Shown here in pieces: positions 1 through 7,483 of a DNA stretch of 64,000 bases; positions within the stretch are counted from its first letter, which is position 1; the number at the start of each line of letters is the position of its first letter. Source of the stretch: Streptomyces aurantiacus. GTDB lineage: Bacteria; Actinomycetota; Actinomycetes; Streptomycetales; Streptomycetaceae. The notes under the pieces were generated by a model. That model made no database searches and had not been told where the DNA came from. It saw only the letters and a list, made by a program, of their open reading frames with translations. Both the position numbers and the translations under genes were made by a program. The stretch spans positions 2,728,001 to 2,792,000 of the forward strand of contig NZ_CP114283.1 in assembly GCF_027107535.1 (NCBI RefSeq), written 5' to 3'.

Positions 1-1722
1 GCCGCCGGAGAAGAGCACGTACGTGCGCAGGCCGTGCTCCGAGGGCGCGCCCACTTCCAGCACACCGCCCGCGGGCACGGTCACCGGCTCCCACTGTCCG
101 ACGGCCGCGCCGTCGACCGTCACCGGAGCGGGAGCGCCCGTGACGCACACCGTCGTCGGGTGGGTGAACCTCAACGCCGGTCCCCGCAAGGTGCATTCGA
201 GCCCGGGTGCCCCCTCGTCGTTGCCGAGCGCACGGTTCCCGAGCCGGAACGAGAGGTCGTCCATCGGTCCGCTCGGCGGCACGCCCACCTGCCAGTGGCC
301 GGTCCGCCCCGGCCAGTCCTGGACCGTCGTCAGCGTCCCGCCCGACACGACCTCGATCCTCGGCGTCGGATCGCTCACCGCGGCGAGGGTGTCCGTGGAG
401 TGCGCGGCCGTCCGGAAGTCCGGGTCGGACAGCGCCGCCCGCACCAGACCGAGGTTCGTCTCGATGCCGTCGACCCTCGTGCCCGCCAGCGCCTCGTCCA
501 GCCGTGCGAGGGCCTGTGCCCGGTCGGCGCCGTGCGCGACGACCTTCGCGAGCATCGGGTCGTACGAGGTGGAGACCTCGGTGCCGGTCTCGACCCAGCC
601 GTCCACGCGGACGCCCGAAGGGAACTCGACCCGCGTCAACAGGCCCGCGCTGGGCCGGTGTTCACGGGAGGGGTCCTCGGCGTACACCCGCGCCTCCACG
701 GCATGACCGTGGGGCGCACCCGGATCGCGTACGACGCCCCGGTCACCGCGAGCCTGCCGCAGCATCCACGCGACGAGGTCGACCCCGTAGATCTCCTCGG
801 TGACCGGATGCTCCACCTGGAGTCGGGTGTTGACCTCCAGGAAGTACGCCTCCTCGCGGGCCGCGTCGTACACGAACTCGACGGTGCCGGCCGAGCGGTA
901 GCCGACGCTCGCGCACAAGTCCCGTGCGGAAGCGGCGAGTTGTTTGCGCACCCGGTCGGGCAGGCCGGGCGCCGGGGCCTCCTCGAGAACCTTCTGGTTG
1001 CGGCGCTGGAGCGAGCAGTCACGGTCGCCGAAGGTGACGACCCGGCCTTCGCCGTCGCCGAAGACCTGCACCTCCACATGGCGGGCGTGTTCGACGAGGC
1101 GCTCCAGGAAGACTCCGGCCGAGGAGAAGGAGGCCGCGGCGACGCGCTGCACCCGCTCCCAGGCGTCACGGAGGTCATCCGCCGAGTGACACGCGGACAT
1201 GCCGATGCCGCCCCCGCCGCCGGTCGCCTTGAGCATCACGGGGTAGCCGACGGCGGCGGCCCGCCACAGGGCCTCGTCGACATCCGCGAGCAGGCCCGTC
1301 CCCGGGGCCAGCGCCACCCCGGCCGACTCCGCCGCCGCCCGGGCGGTGTGCTTGGCCCCGAACAGGTCCAGCTGCTCCGGCGTCGGCCCCACGAAGACGA
1401 TCCCCGCCTCCTCGCAGCGCCGCGCGAACGCCGCGTCCTCGGAGAGGAAGCCGTAACCGGGGTGGATGGCGCCCGCGCCCGTGTCCCTGGCCGCCCCGAG
1501 GACGCGGTCCGCGTCGAGATACGACTCCTTGGCAGGCGCGGGACCCAGCCGTACGGCCTCGTCGGCGAGACGTACATGCGGTGCCGAACGGTCCGGGTCG
1601 GAGTACACGGCGACCGTGCGCAGGCCCAGTTCCCGTGCCGTACGGATGATCCGGACCGCTATCTCGCCCCGGTTGGCGACGAGGAGCGTGTCGAAGGCGC
1701 CTGCCGCTTCCTCGCCGCTCAT
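1..1722 (-). CDS. Urea/guanidine carboxylase (biotin-dependent), C-terminus cut by window edge
   Basis: Read on the minus strand, 574 codons are open from ATG at 1722 to the window edge. The first ~450 residues are a biotin carboxylase: ANRGEIAVRI near the N-terminus, HPGYGFLSE, the Gly-rich ATP loop KATGGGGGIGM, and EVNTRLQVEHPVTE. After it comes the start of an AHS2/KipA-type carboxyltransferase domain (TTVQDWPGRTG, GVPPSGPMD). This layout is that of urea carboxylase, not acetyl- or propionyl-CoA carboxylase. The ATG overlaps the stop of the upstream DUF1989 gene (ATGA), so the three genes form one operon. Enzymes next to DUF1989 pairs are now known to include guanidine carboxylases; the residue separating urea from guanidine use is in the carboxyltransferase part, and the biotin site is also outside this window. 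The family is certain; the substrate is an inference. Confidence 0.93.
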   Translation of the reverse strand, partial: MSGEEAAGAFDTLLVANRGEIAVRIIRTARELGLRTVAVYSDPDRSAPHVRLADEAVRLGPAPAKESYLDADRVLGAARDTGAGAIHPGYGFLSEDAAFARRCEEAGIVFVGPTPEQLDLFGAKHTARAAAESAGVALAPGTGLLADVDEALWRAAAVGYPVMLKATGGGGGIGMSACHSADDLRDAWERVQRVAAASFSSAGVFLERLVEHARHVEVQVFGDGEGRVVTFGDRDCSLQRRNQKVLEEAPAPGLPDRVRKQLAASARDLCASVGYRSAGTVEFVYDAAREEAYFLEVNTRLQVEHPVTEEIYGVDLVAWMLRQARGDRGVVRDPGAPHGHAVEARVYAEDPSREHRPSAGLLTRVEFPSGVRVDGWVETGTEVSTSYDPMLAKVVAHGADRAQALARLDEALAGTRVDGIETNLGLVRAALSDPDFRTAAHSTDTLAAVSDPTPRIEVVSGGTLTTVQDWPGRTGHWQVGVPPSGPMDDLSFRLGNRALGNDEGAPGLECTLRGPALRFTHPTTVCVTGAPAPVTVDGAAVGQWEPVTVPAGGVLEVGAPSEHGLRTYVLFSGG

Positions 1723-2333
1723 TCGGGAGCCCCGATCGTCATCTCGACCGCGGTCGGCTCGAAGCCGTTGCAGGGGTTGTTGATCTGGGGGCAGTTGGAG
1801 ACCAGTACGAGCACGTCGCGCTCGGCGCGCAGGGTGAGGGAGAGGCCCGGTGCCGAGATGCCGTCGACGATGCCCAGGGTGCCGTCCTTCTCGACCGGCA
1901 CGTTCATGTACCAGTTGATGTTGGAGACCAGGTCGCGCTTGCCGAGGCCGTAACGGGCGCCCTCCGCGAGGAAGTTGTCCACGCAGGCGTGCTGGGACCA
2001 GGTGTGGTGGCCGTACCGCAGCGAGTTCGACTCCTTGGAGCAGGCGCCGCCGACCGTGTCGTGCCGGCCGACGTCGTCCGCGACGACCGTCATCAGGGGC
2101 GTGTGTTCGTTCGACATGAGCACACTGCCCGTGGTCAGGAAGATGTTCCCCTGCGCCTGGATCGTGTCGGGCGCGCTGTAGCGCACGGCCGTGTCCCCGG
2201 CGTCGTACACGAGGAAGTCGACGGCCTGGTTGCCGTGCAGGTCGGTGACGGTGAGCGTGGCACCGGAGGGGACGACGGCCGACCAGGCGGCCCGGGCCGC
2301 GACGGTGGCCCTCAGGACGGTCTGCTCGCTCAT
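1719..2333 (-). CDS. DUF1989 protein (urea-carboxylase-associated; likely carboxyguanidine deiminase subunit)
   Basis: 204 residues, middle gene of the operon, overlapping both neighbours by 4 bases (ATGA). It belongs to DUF1989, formerly called urea-amidolyase-associated protein. It carries the family motif GRHDTVGGACS, whose His, Asp and Cys look like metal or catalytic ligands, and an N-terminal segment GNQAVDFLVYD shared with the upstream paralogue. Such proteins occur in pairs and have been shown in other bacteria to form carboxyguanidine deiminase (CgdAB), which converts carboxyguanidine to allophanate and ammonia. The ATG at 2333 was chosen because it sits exactly at the overlap; a longer reading frame to 2405 runs into the upstream gene. 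The family is sure; the deiminase role here is inferred from context. Confidence 0.88.
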   Translation of the reverse strand: MSEQTVLRATVAARAAWSAVVPSGATLTVTDLHGNQAVDFLVYDAGDTAVRYSAPDTIQAQGNIFLTTGSVLMSNEHTPLMTVVADDVGRHDTVGGACSKESNSLRYGHHTWSQHACVDNFLAEGARYGLGKRDLVSNINWYMNVPVEKDGTLGIVDGISAPGLSLTLRAERDVLVLVSNCPQINNPCNGFEPTAVEMTIGAPE

Positions 2334-3154
2334 GCGATCCCCCTCGCGGCAAGGAACTCGGCGGTGTTGAGGAAGGCGCGGTGGCCCTCGGGCGTGGCCT
2401 CCCACAGCGGATCGCCGGACCGGGTGGCCTCGCCGCGCCAGGCCAGCACCTCCAGCGGCGTGCTCGTGTAGGCGTCGCGCGGGTCTGCCGGATGCGGCAC
2501 GTTGGCCAGCAGCACGGTGACGTCCTGTTCGGCGCGCAGCGTCACGCTCGCCCCCGGACCCGCCGAACCGGTGAAGTCCACGGAACCGTCGTCGCGCACC
2601 TCGACCCCCTGGAAGAAGGAGAGCGACGGCGGAAGATCGCGCGGCGCCAGCCCGTTCTTGGCGGCCGCCAGCTTGAACAACTCACGGCCCGCGGGCGAGC
2701 CCGACTGCGGCGTCCCGTCCCCGTACCGCCGCGTGTTCCGTACGAGACCCGAGGTGCCGCACAGCGCGTCGTGCCGCCCGGAGGTGTCGGCGATCACCGA
2801 GGCGAGGACGCGGCCCTGGTCGGAGAGGAGCAGCCGGCCCTCGCCGAGGTAGGCGTTCCACTGGACCTTGACGGTGTCGGCCACGTTCAGGCGCTCCCAG
2901 GGCCGGTCGGCGACGAAGAGGAGCAGGTGGGCGCAGGCGTCGCCGCGCAGGTCCGTCAGCCGCAGCTCCGTGCCGCGGGCCAGCACCCGGTGGGTGTAGT
3001 TGCCGCCCGCCACCGTCTCCGCCCACACCAGGTGGCCCGCCTCGCAGGGCGGCGCGGGCCAGCTGCCCGCCGGCACGTGGGGCATGGCCTCGGCGCGGGC
3101 ACCCTGCTGGGCGCGGGCGTGCGCGCGGGCTCCGTGAGTGGTCGCTGTCGCCAT
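2330..3154 (-). CDS. DUF1989 protein, paralogue and first gene of the carboxylase operon
   Basis: 274 residues, starting at ATG 3154 behind a GGAGG ribosome site 8 bases away. It is a paralogue of the next gene and has the same core: LTDLRGDACAHLLLF, then SGRHDALCGTSG. It is about 70 residues longer than its partner, mainly through an N-terminal extension rich in Ala and His. The two DUF1989 proteins probably form a hetero-complex acting on the product of the carboxylase encoded downstream. The promoter region (3155-3332) is shared with a divergent TetR gene and holds a perfect inverted repeat at 3211-3232, 57 bases before this start. I saw no ykkC/guanidine-I riboswitch in the short leader, so control is probably by the TetR protein. 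Confidence 0.9.
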   Translation of the reverse strand: MATATTHGARAHARAQQGARAEAMPHVPAGSWPAPPCEAGHLVWAETVAGGNYTHRVLARGTELRLTDLRGDACAHLLLFVADRPWERLNVADTVKVQWNAYLGEGRLLLSDQGRVLASVIADTSGRHDALCGTSGLVRNTRRYGDGTPQSGSPAGRELFKLAAAKNGLAPRDLPPSLSFFQGVEVRDDGSVDFTGSAGPGASVTLRAEQDVTVLLANVPHPADPRDAYTSTPLEVLAWRGEATRSGDPLWEATPEGHRAFLNTAEFLAARGIA

Positions 3155-3210
3155 CGAGGGACCTCCGGCTCGGCAGTCGTGTCATGTCTTCGGTGAGGTG
3201 CTGGCCGTGC

Positions 3211-3236
3211 ATTTCTGTCGCTCGACAGAAATTAGG
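3211..3236. promoter_or_regulatory. Operator-like inverted repeat, copy 1 (TetR/DUF1989 divergent promoter)
   Basis: ATTTCTGTCG and CGACAGAAAT form a perfect 10-bp inverted repeat with a 2-base spacer (3211-3232), followed by TAGG. It lies between the divergent TetR gene (start 3333) and the DUF1989 operon (start 3154). A 26-base copy with 22 identities is found at 11576-11601, in front of a permease gene on the same strand and at nearly the same distance from its start. A TetR-family dimer site is the natural reading. Confidence 0.8.
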
Positions 3237-3332
3237 AGCCGGGAGGGTCACCGCCGTTGCCCGCGCGTTGCGGGCCGGTTACCGATCCCTCACCCGGACG
3301 GCCTGGTGAGGCGGTGTGCGAGGATCGAAAGC

Positions 3333-3956
3333 ATGGGTTCCAGTGGGCGCAGGGTGGGCAGGCCGCGCGCCGAGCAGCGCGCCGACAGCGGTCTCCCGCC
3401 GCGTGACGAACTGCTGGCCGCCGCCGCCGAGCTCTTCACCACGCGGGGGTACGCAGCGACGACCACCCGTGCCGTCGCCGAGCGGGCGGGGATGCGGCAG
3501 GCGTCCATGTACCACTACGTGTCCGGCAAGGAGGAGCTCCTCGCCGCGCTGCTGGAGTCCACCGTCACGCCCTCGCTGGCCTTCGCGCGGCAGCTCCTCG
3601 CCGAGGACACCGCCTCCGCCGAGGACAGGCTGTGGGAGCTGTGCCGCACGGACGTCGAGCTGCTCTGCGAGGGCTCGTACAACCTCGGCGGCCTCTACCT
3701 CCTGCCCGAGGTCCGCTCGGAGCGCTTCGCCGGCTTCCATGCCGTACGGGCCGAACTCAAGGACGCCTACCGGCAGTTGCTCGCCGCGACGGAGGCGGGC
3801 GGCGCGCTCGCCAAGAGTGACCTCGATCTGCGCACGGATCTGCTCTTCGGGCTCATCGAAGGAGTGATCCTCGTCCACCGCTCCGATCCGGAGCGGCCCG
3901 TCTCGGTCTTCGCCGGGGCCACCGCCGACGCGGCCCTCCGTATCGCCGGAATCTGA
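3333..3956 (+). CDS. TetR-family transcriptional regulator
   Basis: 207 residues from ATG 3333, preceded by GAGGA. The N-terminal helix-turn-helix is clear: LFTTRGYAATTTRAVAERAG followed by MYHYVSGKEELL, the usual TetR pattern at about residues 35-80. The C-terminal part is an all-helical ligand or dimer domain with no recognisable specificity. It is divergent from the DUF1989/carboxylase operon, and the space between them holds a perfect inverted repeat, so it likely represses that operon and possibly the permease gene at 9987-11525. The frame stays open upstream to 3138, but that part would cover the operator and lacks a ribosome site. Confidence 0.93.
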   Translation: MGSSGRRVGRPRAEQRADSGLPPRDELLAAAAELFTTRGYAATTTRAVAERAGMRQASMYHYVSGKEELLAALLESTVTPSLAFARQLLAEDTASAEDRLWELCRTDVELLCEGSYNLGGLYLLPEVRSERFAGFHAVRAELKDAYRQLLAATEAGGALAKSDLDLRTDLLFGLIEGVILVHRSDPERPVSVFAGATADAALRIAGI

Positions 3957-3985
3957 GGCGCGCGCCGGGCCGGAAGCGGCACGGA

Positions 3986-4021
3986 AGCCCCTTCTCACCC
4001 CTTCCGGTGAGGGGGTTTCGT
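3986..4021 (+). terminator. Intrinsic terminator-like hairpin after tetR
   Basis: CTCACC (3996-4001) pairs with GGTGAG (4008-4013), extended by outer CCCC/GGGG pairing, followed by TTTCG. It is 30 bases after the TetR stop. The remaining ~240 bases before cvnA hold no gene that I can support. Confidence 0.6.
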
Positions 4022-4263
4022 ACGCCTGTGCATCGTGACGCACCGTGTGCGAATGGAGGCGCAGCGTGTAAATGAGGCAGAGCGTACTCCAGTCGCGAGG
4101 GCGTTTTCAGGTGGTTGCTGAATATGACACAGCGATGATCCGGTCGGACTAAGCTCGCCCGCAGCGCACCGAGTTGAGGTGTATTCGTGCGCTTGTTCCC
4201 CAAAGTTCTGAAGATCCAGTTACCTCCCCCCGACCTCCAGTCGATTTGTCTCAGAGGGCATAC

Positions 4264-5880
4264 ATGGTGAGTGTTCAATCGCCTCCCGGTGGCCGTGAAG
4301 TTCCCTACGCGCGCGTGCTGTTGTTGCCGGCCATAGTGATGGCCGCGGCGACCGGTGCCGCCGTCGCCCTGGTGGCGCAGCCGGCCCGGACGGCCGTCGG
4401 CCTGTGCGGCGCCATCGCCACACTGCTCGTGATCGCGACGGCCGCGGAGGCGGTCCGCCGCGGCCGGGTCATCCGGGCGGCGCGCGCCGAGCTCACCCGC
4501 CGCACCGAAGTCATGGAGCGGCGCGTCAGCCTGCACGACGCCGAGATCGACCACCTCCGCGAGGACCTGCTCCCCGCCGTCCTCAAGCGGATGCGCGGCG
4601 GCAGGGCGCCCGAGGAGGCCGTCCGGCAGATCGTCGACAGCGACCCCGCCCAGCGCAACATCCCCCGCTCCCAGCGGGAGTTGCTGGTCGAACTGCTGCG
4701 GATCGTGGACCACGAGGAACTGCAGCGCGAGGCCGCTCAGCGCTCCTTCGTCAACATCGCCCGCCGGGTCCAGGCGATCGTCCACCAGCAGAACGTGGAA
4801 CTCCGCGAGATGGAGGAGGACCACGGGCGCAATCCCGAGGTCTTCGACGACCTGCTCCGCATCGACCACGGCACCGCGCTGATCGGCCGCCTCGCCGACT
4901 CCATCGCCGTGCTCGGCGGCGGCCGCCCGGGCCGCCAGTGGCCCGCGCCTGTCCCGCTGTACAGCGTGCTGCGCGGTGCCATGTCCCGGATCCTGGAGTA
5001 CCGGCGCATCGAGCTGCACTCCATCGCGAAGGTCAACGTCAACGGCATCCACGTCGAGCCCGTCATCCACGCGGCCGCCGAACTCCTCGACAACGCCACC
5101 CGCTACTCGCCGCCGCACACCAAGGTGCACGTCACCGCGGTCGAGGTGCAGACCGGCGTCGCCATCGAGATCGAGGACGCAGGCGTCAGCCTCAGCGAGG
5201 AGGCCCGCACCAGGGCCGAGCGCATGCTCGCGCAGGCGGCCGCCGGGCCCGACCTCAACCAGCTCGGCGAGGACCCGCGCCTCGGCCTCGCCGTCGTGGG
5301 CCGCCTCATGGACATGTACGACATGCAGGTCTCCCTGCGGCAGTCCGCCTACGGCGGCGTGCGTGCCGTCCTCGTCGTACCGCGCAAGCTGCTCACCACC
5401 GAGGAGCACGCTCCCGGTCTCGCCCACGGCATCGGCGCCGCCGCCGTGCCCAAGGTCGACTTCGACGGGGTCGAGGGCCCCAAGCGCGCGGAGAAGAAGC
5501 GCCGCCCCACCACCGGACCCCGGATCAACGTGCCGGAGGGCATGGAGGACGACGACGTCCCCGAGGTCACCGAGTGGACGGCCAACGGCCTGCCGCAGCG
5601 CCGCAGCAGGGTCAAGGTCCCGTACAGCCAGCGGGTCCTGGAGGCCCGCGCCGCCGCCGCGGAGGCGGAGGCCGCGCGCAAGGAGGGCCGCCCCGTCATC
5701 GACTGGACCCGGTCGTCGACGCAGGTGCCCAAGAAGAAGAAGGAAGAGAAGGAACCCGGGCTGTGGGTCGAAGCGTTCATGGCCGGCCTCAAGGGCGGAG
5801 ACGACGACCAGAAGCAGACGCCCGGAGAGACGAACAGTCCGGCCCGCACGGAGGCCGATGACGAGGGGGACCTCAAGTGA
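4264..5880 (+). CDS. cvnA: CvnA: membrane histidine kinase-like protein of a conservon
   Basis: 538 residues. Two hydrophobic segments lie near the N-terminus (about residues 17-35 and 43-58), then a helical region and a HATPase domain with the N-box AAELLDNATRYSPP at about residues 265-280. The C-terminal ~150 residues are charged and Lys/Glu-rich. CvnA proteins resemble sensor kinases; in conservons they are thought to act on a small GTPase module. The next genes are cvnB, cvnC and cvnD in the canonical order with 4- to 20-base overlaps. Order and neighbourhood match S. coelicolor cvn9, also described as rarABCDE, which influences aerial growth and antibiotic onset. The start could be ATG 4264 or GTG 4267; AGAGGG is just upstream. 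Confidence 0.93.
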   Translation: MVSVQSPPGGREVPYARVLLLPAIVMAAATGAAVALVAQPARTAVGLCGAIATLLVIATAAEAVRRGRVIRAARAELTRRTEVMERRVSLHDAEIDHLREDLLPAVLKRMRGGRAPEEAVRQIVDSDPAQRNIPRSQRELLVELLRIVDHEELQREAAQRSFVNIARRVQAIVHQQNVELREMEEDHGRNPEVFDDLLRIDHGTALIGRLADSIAVLGGGRPGRQWPAPVPLYSVLRGAMSRILEYRRIELHSIAKVNVNGIHVEPVIHAAAELLDNATRYSPPHTKVHVTAVEVQTGVAIEIEDAGVSLSEEARTRAERMLAQAAAGPDLNQLGEDPRLGLAVVGRLMDMYDMQVSLRQSAYGGVRAVLVVPRKLLTTEEHAPGLAHGIGAAAVPKVDFDGVEGPKRAEKKRRPTTGPRINVPEGMEDDDVPEVTEWTANGLPQRRSRVKVPYSQRVLEARAAAAEAEAARKEGRPVIDWTRSSTQVPKKKKEEKEPGLWVEAFMAGLKGGDDDQKQTPGETNSPARTEADDEGDLK

Positions 5881-6284
5881 TCCAGCAGCGCGCCAACTTC
5901 GACTGGATGCTCAAGGAGCTGTCCGACGGGGTCTACGGGACCCGGCAGGTCGTCGTGCTCTCCGCCGACGGCCTGCGCATCGCCCGTTACGGCGGCGACC
6001 CCGACGCCGCCGACCGCATCGCCGCGGCCTGCGCCGGACTGCAGAGCCTCGCCGGAGCCGTCGCCACGGAGATCCCCGACACCGACGGCAAGATGCGGAT
6101 GGTCATCATCGAGATGGAGGGCGGCTACTTCTACATGATGGCCGCCGGCCCCAACGCCTATCTCGCCGTGCTCGCCGAGGCGCATGTGGACGCCGGGCTC
6201 ATGAGCGCCCGTATGCGCGACCTCGTCGTCCGGATCGGTGCTCACCTCACGAGTCCGCCCCGGCGGAACGGGCAGACCGTATGA
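5877..6284 (+). CDS. cvnB: CvnB: roadblock/LC7 domain protein
   Basis: 135 residues from GTG 5877, overlapping the cvnA stop (GTGA). It is a single roadblock/LC7 domain: NFDWMLKELSDGVYGTRQVVV, then an Ala-rich helix and the strand KMRMVIIEMEGGYFYMMA. Roadblock proteins are small dimers that regulate GTPases (MglB-like), and in conservons CvnB is expected to act on CvnD. Cytoplasmic, with no membrane segment. Length and fold are typical. Confidence 0.94.
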   Translation: MIQQRANFDWMLKELSDGVYGTRQVVVLSADGLRIARYGGDPDAADRIAAACAGLQSLAGAVATEIPDTDGKMRMVIIEMEGGYFYMMAAGPNAYLAVLAEAHVDAGLMSARMRDLVVRIGAHLTSPPRRNGQTV

Positions 6285-6703
6285 CTCCTCCTCAACGACG
6301 ACGGCGCTTCCCCAAGGAGGCGCCGCCGAAGAAACCCGCACCCCCGCCGGAAGGGCAGGGCGGGCAGGGCCGGACCCGCGAGCCGGAGCGGCTGTACGTC
6401 GTCACCGGCCAGGTCGACGGCGGCGACCGCGCCGAACTCGACCTGGTGACCTTAATCGTGGCGTGCGCCGACGCACCGCCCTCCGCCCAGCCGGAGCAGT
6501 CGGCGCTGCTCCGGCTCTGCCAGGCCCCCATGTCCGTGGCCGAAGTCTCGGCCTATCTCAATCTGCCGTTCAGCGTGGTGACCGTACTGCTGACCGAGCT
6601 GCTGACGGCTGAACTGGTACAGGCGCGCGCCCCGATCGTCCGCTCGGAGCTGCCCGACCGTTCCCTCCTCGAAGCGGTGATGCATGGACTTCAAAAGCTC
6701 TGA
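6281..6703 (+). CDS. cvnC: CvnC: DUF742 protein, contains a TTA codon
   Basis: 140 residues from ATG 6281, which overlaps the cvnB stop (ATGA). The N-terminal ~45 residues are basic and Pro-rich; the rest is a DUF742 domain with a winged-helix look (LCQAPMSVAEVSAYLNLP, then VVTVLLTELLTAEL). Codon 58 (6452-6454) is TTA, a leucine codon that Streptomyces uses very rarely and that needs the bldA tRNA. I found no other TTA in the surrounding genes. Translation of the downstream, coupled part of the operon may thus depend on the developmental switch. Confidence 0.93.
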   Translation: MTPPQRRRRFPKEAPPKKPAPPPEGQGGQGRTREPERLYVVTGQVDGGDRAELDLVTLIVACADAPPSAQPEQSALLRLCQAPMSVAEVSAYLNLPFSVVTVLLTELLTAELVQARAPIVRSELPDRSLLEAVMHGLQKL

Positions 6704-7304
6704 CACCATCCCGGGACCTCGCAGCGAGGACCACCTCCCGCACACGGCGACGGCCGCGGTGAAGATCGTGATCGTGGGCGGTTTCGGGGTCGGCAAGACG
6801 ACGATGGTGGGATCCGTCAGCGAGATCAGGCCGCTGACCACCGAAGAGACCATGACACAGGCAGGCATCGGGGTCGACGACAACTACGGCTCCGAGACGA
6901 AGACGGCCACCACCGTCGCCATGGACTTCGGCCGCATCAGCATCACCGAACAACTGGTGCTGTACCTGTTCGGCACCCCCGGCCAGGAACGCTTCTGGTT
7001 CCTGTGGAACGGCCTCTTCGAGGGCGCCCTCGGCGCGGTCGTCCTGGTGGACACCCGCCGCCTGGAGGTCAGCTTCGACGTGATCGGACGCCTGGAGGAG
7101 CGCGGCGTGCCGTTCGTCGTCGCCGTCAACGACTTCCCGGACGGGCCCCGTTACCCCATGGAGGACCTGCGCGCGGCGCTCGACCTCTCCGAGGAGATCC
7201 CCATGGTGAAGTGCGACGCGCGCCGCCGGGCCTCCAGCCGGGACGTCCTGATGACGCTGATGCGCTTCCTGCACTCGATCGCCATGGCGTCGGCGTCCGC
7301 GTAG
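6684..7304 (+). CDS. cvnD: CvnD: small Ras-like GTPase
   Basis: 206 residues from ATG 6684, overlapping the end of cvnC by 20 bases. The P-loop GGFGVGKTT is at about residues 32-40, the switch II region LFGTPGQERFW at about residues 95-105, and VNDFPDG replaces the usual NKxD. It is an Arf/Rab-like ATP/GTP-binding protein of the conservon type, expected to be membrane-peripheral and controlled by CvnB. It is the last gene of the cvnABCD set; the P450 gene follows after about 180 bases that contain a hairpin repeat. Confidence 0.95.
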   Translation: MDFKSSDTIPGPRSEDHLPHTATAAVKIVIVGGFGVGKTTMVGSVSEIRPLTTEETMTQAGIGVDDNYGSETKTATTVAMDFGRISITEQLVLYLFGTPGQERFWFLWNGLFEGALGAVVLVDTRRLEVSFDVIGRLEERGVPFVVAVNDFPDGPRYPMEDLRAALDLSEEIPMVKCDARRRASSRDVLMTLMRFLHSIAMASASA

Positions 7305-7330
7305 GCGCTCCGCCGCAGGCGCGGTGACGA

Positions 7331-7384
7331 CCTGCGGGTCGGTGAGGGCTGGTCCGCAGCCCCCCGCGCCCCCTCGGGGCGCGG
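7331..7384 (-). repeat. Dispersed intergenic element, copy 1
   Basis: On the minus strand this reads as a GC hairpin (CCGCGCCCC, loop of 3, GGGGCGCGG at 7364-7384) followed by a tail with GACCAGCC and CCCGCAGG. Similar hairpin-plus-tail units occur at 11939-11992 and 50455-50504. Units of this kind are common between Streptomyces genes; here it sits between cvnD and the P450 and could act as a weak terminator. Confidence 0.6.
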
Positions 7385-7483
7385 CACCGCTCCCGGCGCC
7401 AGCCGCGCAAGCACCGCCCGGTGTCCGACGCACCGGACCAACTCCCAAGAAACCAGAACGACTTCAGTTTCGGAGCCACCACC

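Noticed and set aside
34..1953. Long plus-strand open frame of 639 codons
   Set aside because: It is the antisense shadow of the carboxylase gene; high GC keeps opposite frames open, and the encoded sequence is Arg/His-rich without motifs.
3155..3332. Guanidine-I (ykkC) riboswitch before the DUF1989 operon
   Set aside because: The leader is only about 50 bases past the operator and shows no ykkC-like sequence.
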